NCBI RefSeq assembly: GCF_021554725.1
Contig: NZ_JAIZDP010000007.1
Location: forward strand, 1-64,000
Source of the DNA: Sinomonas notoginsengisoli
GTDB lineage: Bacteria > Actinomycetota > Actinomycetes > Actinomycetales > Micrococcaceae
DNA: 64,000 bases
Reading direction: 5' to 3'
Below, one piece after another: positions 59,203 through 64,000 of this stretch. The notes under the pieces were generated by a model that saw only the letters and a list, made by a program, of their open reading frames with translations, made no database searches and was not told where the DNA came from. Made by a program: the position numbers and the translations under genes. Positions within the stretch are counted from its first letter, which is position 1; every line of letters begins with the position of its first letter.

Positions 59203-60702
59203 TCAGTTCGAGGGGAAGCTGTAGGTGGCGCCGGATGCGTGGGTGGGCTCGGGCCAGCGCTGGGTGACCACCTTGGCGCGGGTGTAGAAGGCCACGCCCT
59301 CCTCGCCGTAGATGTGCTTGTCGCCGAAGAGCGAGTTCTTCCATCCCCCGAACGAGTGGTACGCGACCGGGACGGGGATCGGGACGTTGACCCCGATCAT
59401 GCCCACGTGCACACCCCGGTGGAACCTTCTGGCGTTCGATCCCGAGGAGGTGAAGATGGCGGTGCCGTTGCCGTACGGATTGGCGTTGATGAGCTCGATG
59501 GCTTCCTCGACCGTCTCAACGCGGACCACGGACAGGACCGGGCCGAAGATCTCCTCGGTGTAGGCATCCATGTCCGTTCCGACGTTGTCGATCACGGTCG
59601 GGCCGAACCAGTTCCCGCCCTCCTTGCCGGCCACCGTGAACTCCCGGCCGTCCACGACCAGGTCAGCGCCGGCGTCAGCCGCGGAGGTCACGATGGACTT
59701 CATCCGGTCCTTGGAGGCGGCGGTGATGACTGGGCCCATCTCGGCGTCGGGCTCGGTGCCCTCGGCGACCTTGACGGCCTGGGCGCGGTCCTTGACCTTG
59801 CCCACGAGCGAGTCGGCGGCGTCGCCCACAGCGACGGCGACCGAGATGGCCATGCACCGCTCGCCAGCGGAGCCGAACGCGGCCGCCGCCAGATGGTCCG
59901 CGGCGTTGTCCATGTCCGCGTCGGGGAGGATGATGGCGTGGTTCTTGGCACCGCCGAGAGCCTGGACGCGCTTGCCGTGCGCGGTGGCGGTCTCGTGGAC
60001 GTGCTTGGCGATGGGGGTCGAGCCCACGAACGAGATCGCGTCGATGTCGGGGTGGGTCAGGAGCCCGTCTACGGTCTCCTTGCCGCCGTGCAGGACCTGG
60101 AACACGCCATCGGGCAGGCCGGCCTCCTTCCAGAGCTTGGCCAGCAGCAGCGAGGCCGAGGGGTCCCGCTCGGAGGGCTTGAGGATGAACGTGTTGCCCG
60201 TGGCGATCGCCACCGGGGCCATCCACAGCGGCACCATGACCGGGAAGTTGAACGGCGTGATGCCGGCGACCACGCCGACTGGCTGGCGGTAGGAGAACAC
60301 GTCGATGCCGGTGGAGGCCTGGTCCGAGTAGGCGCCCTTGAGCAGCTGCGGGATGCCACAGGCGAACTCGATGACCTCCAGGCCCCGGCCGATCTCGCCC
60401 TTCGCGTCCGAGATGACCTTGCCGTGCTCGGCCGTGACCAGCTGGGCCAGCTCCTCGATGTGGGAGGCGACCAGCTCGCGGAACCGGAACAGCACCGCGG
60501 TGCGCTTGGCGAGGGAGATGTCCCCCCAGGACTCGGCGGCCTTGCGGGAGTTCGCGACCGCGGTCTCGAGGTCGGCGGCGTCAGCCAGGCGCAGCTCGCC
60601 CGTCTGCTCGCCGGTGGCCGGGTTGAAGACGGGCTGCGTCCGCTCGCCGACGCCGTTGGTCTCCTCGCCGTTGAGGAAGTGGGGAATGGTCTTGACAGTC
60701 AT
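59203..60702 (-). CDS. mmsA: CoA-acylating methylmalonate/malonate-semialdehyde dehydrogenase
   Basis: 499 residues. Family marks: 'PVFNPATGEQTGELRLADAAD', 'GVVAGITPFNFPVMVPLWM', and the catalytic Cys in 'FGSAGERCMAISVAVAVG'. The aldehyde-dehydrogenase general-base Glu is replaced as usual for the CoA-dependent MmsA/IolA group ('QALGGAKNHAI'). It turns malonic semialdehyde to acetyl-CoA, the last inositol step. ATG at 60702 has AGAGGAG 13 bases upstream. 71 bp downstream of iolD. Confidence 0.93.
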   Translation of the reverse strand: MTVKTIPHFLNGEETNGVGERTQPVFNPATGEQTGELRLADAADLETAVANSRKAAESWGDISLAKRTAVLFRFRELVASHIEELAQLVTAEHGKVISDAKGEIGRGLEVIEFACGIPQLLKGAYSDQASTGIDVFSYRQPVGVVAGITPFNFPVMVPLWMAPVAIATGNTFILKPSERDPSASLLLAKLWKEAGLPDGVFQVLHGGKETVDGLLTHPDIDAISFVGSTPIAKHVHETATAHGKRVQALGGAKNHAIILPDADMDNAADHLAAAAFGSAGERCMAISVAVAVGDAADSLVGKVKDRAQAVKVAEGTEPDAEMGPVITAASKDRMKSIVTSAADAGADLVVDGREFTVAGKEGGNWFGPTVIDNVGTDMDAYTEEIFGPVLSVVRVETVEEAIELINANPYGNGTAIFTSSGSNARRFHRGVHVGMIGVNVPIPVPVAYHSFGGWKNSLFGDKHIYGEEGVAFYTRAKVVTQRWPEPTHASGATYSFPSN

Positions 60703-60773
60703 CTCGAAAATGCTCCTCTGGGTAATTCCGATGGGGATCTGCGGACGACGACGCATTGCCGCCACCCGCGGGG

Positions 60774-62732
60774 TCAGCCGAGCAGCGTGCGCTGCTGTGC
60801 TTTGTGGTCGATGTAGGTGGCGAAGGCGGCCTTCGTGGACTCGAGCTCGGAGGCGCCCGAGACGGGGACGTCCCACCAGGACTCGGAGGACGGGGCGTCG
60901 ACGAGCGGGTCGGACTCGATGTGGATCACGATCGGGCGGGTGCCCTCGGGTGCGGCCTTGGCCTTGCCGATCGCGGCCTCGAGGTCGGCGATCGCATTGG
61001 GGCCGGGCTCGATCCGGTACACCGTGACGCCGAGGCTCTCGGCGTTGGCAGCGAGGTCGATCGGGAGCTTCTCTCCGTCGTCGAACGTGTGGTGTTCCCG
61101 GTCCAGAGTGCGGTACTTGGTCCCGAAGCGTTGGGAGCCGAGCTGCTCGGAGAGCGCCCCGATCGAGGCGTAGCCGTGGTTCTGGATGAGCACGGTGATG
61201 AGCTTGAGGCCTTCCGCCACGGCGGTGACGAGCTCGGTGTGCATCATGAGGTACGAGCCGTCCCCGACCATGACGACGACGTCCCGGTTCTCGTCACCAC
61301 GCCTTGTGGCATCCAGGGCGGCGCGCTTGACGCCCAAGCCGCCGGGGATCTCGTAGCCCATGCAGGAGTACGCGTACTCGACGTGGTAGCCGAACGGGCC
61401 GCGGATGCGCCACATCTTGTGCAGGTCCCCGGGGAGGGAGCCGGCGGCGCAGATCACGACGTCGCGCGGGTCCATCGCGCGGTTGACCGCACCTATGATC
61501 GCGTTCTGGGACACGAGGGGCTCATTGTCCTGGGCGAACGCCGCATCAACGGTCTCGTCCCAGCGCGCCTTCTCGTCGGCGACCACCCGCTCGAGGTCCG
61601 CGCCGACGCGGTAGCCGCCCAGCGCCGTCGTCAGTGCGAGCAGTGCCTTACGCGCGTCGGCGACGATCGGCAGCGAGGTGCCGTGCTTGTAGGCATCGAT
61701 GGGGGCGACGTTGATGTTCACGAACTGCACGCCCGGGTTCTGGAACGCCGTCCGGGAGGCCGTGGTGAAGTCCTCGTAGCGGGTGCCGATGCCGATCACG
61801 AGGTCGGCATCGCGCACGAGCGCGTTGGCCGCCGTCGTACCGGTCGAGCCGACCGCACCGAGGGCCTGGGGGTGGTCCCACGCGAGGGAGCCGACGCCGG
61901 CCTGGGTCCACCCGACCGGGATGCCAGTGGCCTCGGCGAAGGCCCGCAGCTGCTCGGTGGCGAAGGCGTAGAGCACGCCGCCGCCGGCGATGATGACCGG
62001 GCGCTCCGCGGCGCGGATGCGGCGGGCGGCCTCGACGATGTTCTCGGCCTCGGGCTCGGGGCGGCGGATGCGCCACTCGCGCTCGGCGAGGAACTCCTCG
62101 GGCACGTCGAAGACCTCGGCCTGGACGTCCTGCGGCAGGGCGATCGTCACCGCGCCGGTCTCGGCGGGGTCCGTCAGGACGCGCAGGCCGTTCAGAAGCG
62201 CCGAGAAGAGCTGCTCGGGCCGGTTCACGCGGTCGAAGTACTTCGAGAGCGGGCGGAACGCGTCGTTGACCGTGATGTCGTAGCCGTGCGGCTGCTCGAG
62301 CTGCTGCAGGACCGGGTCCGCGGCGCGAGTCGCGAACGTGTCGCTGGGCAGGAGCAGGGCCGGGAGGCGGTTGGCCGTGGCGAGCGCCGCGCCGGTGAGC
62401 AGGTTGGACGAGCCGGGGCCGATCGACGTCGAGACCGCGAACGTCTGCCGGCGCCGGGTGTGCCTGGCGTACCCGACGGCCTGGTGGGCCTGGGCCTGCT
62501 CGTTCCTTCCCTGGTAGTACGGCATGAGCGCGGGGTCCGCGACCTGCCACTGCTTCAGGGCCTGGCCCACGCCGGCCACGTTGCCGTGGCCGAAGATCCC
62601 GAACATACCGGGGATGAGCCGCTCACGGTACTCGGTGCCAGAACCAGCGGGCCCCCCAACGGTATCAACTGTGTACTGGCGGCCGAGGAACTCCACGAGT
62701 GCCTGGGCCACCGTCATCGTGCGGGTAGTCAC
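60774..62732 (-). CDS. iolD: 3D-(3,5/4)-trihydroxycyclohexane-1,2-dione acylhydrolase
   Basis: 652 residues, TPP-dependent. The cofactor Glu is in 'YYQGRNEQAQAHQAVGYA'; IolD-specific 'VNDAFRPLSKYFDRVNRPEQL'; TPP binding 'VMVGDGSYLMMHTELVTA' to 'IQNHGYASIG'. It hydrolyses the dione ring to 5-deoxy-glucuronate. GTG at 62732 has AAGGAG upstream and overlaps the aldolase stop (GTGA), which shows coupling. Confidence 0.95.
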   Translation of the reverse strand: MTTRTMTVAQALVEFLGRQYTVDTVGGPAGSGTEYRERLIPGMFGIFGHGNVAGVGQALKQWQVADPALMPYYQGRNEQAQAHQAVGYARHTRRRQTFAVSTSIGPGSSNLLTGAALATANRLPALLLPSDTFATRAADPVLQQLEQPHGYDITVNDAFRPLSKYFDRVNRPEQLFSALLNGLRVLTDPAETGAVTIALPQDVQAEVFDVPEEFLAEREWRIRRPEPEAENIVEAARRIRAAERPVIIAGGGVLYAFATEQLRAFAEATGIPVGWTQAGVGSLAWDHPQALGAVGSTGTTAANALVRDADLVIGIGTRYEDFTTASRTAFQNPGVQFVNINVAPIDAYKHGTSLPIVADARKALLALTTALGGYRVGADLERVVADEKARWDETVDAAFAQDNEPLVSQNAIIGAVNRAMDPRDVVICAAGSLPGDLHKMWRIRGPFGYHVEYAYSCMGYEIPGGLGVKRAALDATRRGDENRDVVVMVGDGSYLMMHTELVTAVAEGLKLITVLIQNHGYASIGALSEQLGSQRFGTKYRTLDREHHTFDDGEKLPIDLAANAESLGVTVYRIEPGPNAIADLEAAIGKAKAAPEGTRPIVIHIESDPLVDAPSSESWWDVPVSGASELESTKAAFATYIDHKAQQRTLLG

Positions 62733-63736
62733 TGGGCCGTCTCCTTCGCGTCGGGTCCCGGGGGGATTCCGTTGGTGTGCAGCAGGGAAGCCGCGGCTGC
62801 GACGGCACCGGCCACGTCGCCGTCGGCCGGGTAGAGCAGGGTGCGGCCGACGGTGAGGCCCTGCACGCCTGGGAGCGCGAGCGCGCGGCCCCACGAGGCG
62901 AAGACCTCGTCCTGGTGGCCGGTCGGGTCCCCGCCCAGGAGCACGGTGGGCATGGTCGTCGCTGCCATGACCCGCTCCATGTCCGCCACGACGGGCAGCT
63001 TCATCCACGTGTACGCGCTCGTGGAGCCGAGGGCCTGGGCGATCGCCACGGACTTGATGACGGCTTCGGGCGAGAGGTCGTTCTGGACCCTGCCGTCCAC
63101 CCAGGTCGAGAGGAACGGCTCGACCATCGCGATGAGGCCGCGGGCGGCCAGGGCGTCGACCGTCTTGGCCGTGTTCTCCAGGATCGACGCCGTGGCCGGG
63201 TCGTTCAGCGCGATGCGGGTGAGCATCTTGCCGCCGTCCGCACCGAGGGCCGCGAGCGCCTCGGCGGTGTGGCCGGTGAAGCGGTCGTCGAACTCGTTGA
63301 CGAGCCCGGCGAGTCCGCCGCGGTTCATCGAGCCGAAGACGAGCTTGCCGTCCAGCGCGCCGAGCAGGAGCAGGTCGTCCATGATGTCCGGGCTCGCGAG
63401 CACGCCGTCCACGGCCGGGTTCGCGAGGGCGATCTGGAGCCGGTCGAGAAGGTCGCGGCGATCCGCCATGGCCTCCGGCCGGCCCTGCGCGGCGAGGGCC
63501 CCGCGGGCCGGGTGGTCGGCCGCAACGATGAAGCTCTGCTGCCCCAGGACGAGGCCGGGGTGGCGACGGCGCTCCGCGGCTGCGCGGGCCACCGCCTTCG
63601 GGTCCTCGAGGCGGATCTTGGTGAGGTGCTCGTAGCGGCGGGGATCGTCATCGTGGGCGTTGGCGAGCGGTGCGGAAGGAGCGGCCGTGCCGCGCACGAC
63701 GGCGCCGCTCACCGTGGTCTCGGGCGTGGCCGTCAT
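62729..63736 (-). CDS. DhnA/Cgl0158-type class I aldolase of inositol catabolism
   Basis: 335 residues. Matches the Cgl0158-like (beta/alpha)8 group present in actinobacterial iol clusters: 'EHLTKIRLEDPKAVARAAAER', 'FIVAADHPARGALAAQG', 'TWMKLPVVADMERVMAAT' with a candidate Schiff-base Lys, and 'PTVLLGGDPTGHQDEVFASW'. The likely reaction is cleavage of 2-deoxy-5-keto-gluconate 6-phosphate (the IolJ step). It overlaps iolC by ATGA and iolD by GTGA. It holds a 13-mer copy near its start (63692-63704). Confidence 0.85.
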   Translation of the reverse strand: MTATPETTVSGAVVRGTAAPSAPLANAHDDDPRRYEHLTKIRLEDPKAVARAAAERRRHPGLVLGQQSFIVAADHPARGALAAQGRPEAMADRRDLLDRLQIALANPAVDGVLASPDIMDDLLLLGALDGKLVFGSMNRGGLAGLVNEFDDRFTGHTAEALAALGADGGKMLTRIALNDPATASILENTAKTVDALAARGLIAMVEPFLSTWVDGRVQNDLSPEAVIKSVAIAQALGSTSAYTWMKLPVVADMERVMAATTMPTVLLGGDPTGHQDEVFASWGRALALPGVQGLTVGRTLLYPADGDVAGAVAAAASLLHTNGIPPGPDAKETAQ

Positions 63737-64000
63737 CGGGCCACCGCCTCGGGGACGAGCCGGCCGCGTTCGGCCAGCAGCGAGGTGACCTCGGCCGGCG
63801 TCGGCATCGCATCCGAGCACGCCAGGCGCGAGGCGACGATCGCCCCGGCTGCGTTCGCGTAGTCGAGGACCTGCGCGAGCGGCCAGCCGGACAGGAGGCC
63901 GTGGCAGAAGGCGCCGCCGAAGGAGTCCCCAGCGCCGAGGCCATTGAGGGTCTCGACCGGGACCGGGGCAGAGACGACGCGCTGGGTGCGGGTCTTGGCC
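63733..64000 (-). CDS. iolC: 5-dehydro-2-deoxygluconokinase, C-terminal part
   Basis: 88 residues of the C-terminus, reading from the window edge (first full codon ends at 63997) to TGA at 63733-63735. 'VETLNGLGAGDSFGGAFCHG' is the PfkB kinase signature with the catalytic Asp in 'GAGDSF'. 'LDYANAAGAIVASRLACSDAM' follows, as in IolC. It phosphorylates 5-dehydro-2-deoxygluconate. The stop overlaps the start of the aldolase gene (ATGA), so it heads the same operon; the N-terminal three quarters lie outside the window. Confidence 0.88.
   Translation of the reverse strand, partial: AKTRTQRVVSAPVPVETLNGLGAGDSFGGAFCHGLLSGWPLAQVLDYANAAGAIVASRLACSDAMPTPAEVTSLLAERGRLVPEAVAR

Noticed and set aside
58708-62834. 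Two plus-strand open frames of about 700 codons antisense to mmsA and iolD
   Set aside because: Val/Glu/Arg-rich antisense shadows of well-defined enzymes.
1-64000. tRNA, rRNA, insertion sequences, phage genes, origin of replication
   Set aside because: No T-loop, rRNA core, transposase/integrase or DnaA-box cluster was recognised by eye; a covariance-model scan would settle the RNA part.

Overview
The window is high-GC DNA with dense genes, frequent GTG/TTG starts and ATGA/GTGA gene overlaps. It has no rRNA, tRNA, CRISPR array, complete insertion sequence or prophage that I can see. Protein content (Excalibur, MmpS-like and pullulanase-X25 domain proteins, an actinobacterial GAF-Fis regulator without a sigma-54 contact motif, a Cgl0158-type aldolase, CYTH-CHAD, McrBC, adenine deaminase close to the Arthrobacter type) points to an Actinomycetota chromosome, most likely Micrococcaceae (Arthrobacter/Sinomonas-like). 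The genus is inference.

Layout. 1-4.2 kb: start of an ArsR regulator, a secreted protein, a GH13 alpha-glucosidase and an Excalibur membrane protein. 4.2-9.1 kb: an operon of amidohydrolase, DUF59 Fe-S assembly protein, zinc alcohol dehydrogenase and ABM monooxygenase, facing a GAF/Fis activator. This looks like the accessory tail of a propane/methyl-ketone di-iron monooxygenase (prm/mim) operon without the monooxygenase. 9.2-22.6 kb: CYTH-CHAD protein with overlapping flavodoxin, two dehydrogenases, adenine deaminase, a self-regulated ABC exporter operon, and assorted stress and redox proteins. 22.7-26.0 kb: a type IV McrBC restriction pair with an EVE/PUA-like N-terminal reader domain. 26.1-32.6 kb: small regulators, an AlkD-like glycosylase, a membrane-anchored HNH nuclease, a winged-helix/X25 fusion protein and an MmpS-like protein. 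33.0-41.5 kb: an RclA-like flavoprotein, a heterodimeric ABC exporter, and a MarR-controlled 14-TM MFS pump with an unusual cytoplasmic tail. 41.7-46.2 kb: a thiamine-diphosphate decarboxylase with a ureohydrolase (possible arginine transaminase pathway), a lipoprotein and an XRE-cupin regulator. 46.5-54.2 kb: ferritin-like/VIT iron exporter, anchored metzincin, LysR with divergent metallo-hydrolase and MHS transporter, a LOG protein, a gene remnant and an HhH-GPD protein. 54.5-64.0 kb: a myo-inositol catabolic cluster (GntR regulator and iolB on +; iolC, aldolase, iolD, mmsA, iolE, iolG on -), running off the right end.

The inositol cluster is nearly complete: IolG oxidises inositol, IolE dehydrates, IolD opens the ring, IolB isomerises, IolC phosphorylates, a DhnA-type aldolase probably does the IolJ step and MmsA converts malonic semialdehyde to acetyl-CoA. 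No inositol transporter is seen inside the window.

Non-coding structure is notable. An exact 13-mer (CGCCGTCGTGCGC or its complement) occurs eight times, twice building terminator hairpins. There are strong perfect-stem terminators, two 21-bp tandem repeats, several palindromic operators next to their probable regulators, and a fossil C-terminus of a lost gene at 53.4-53.5 kb.
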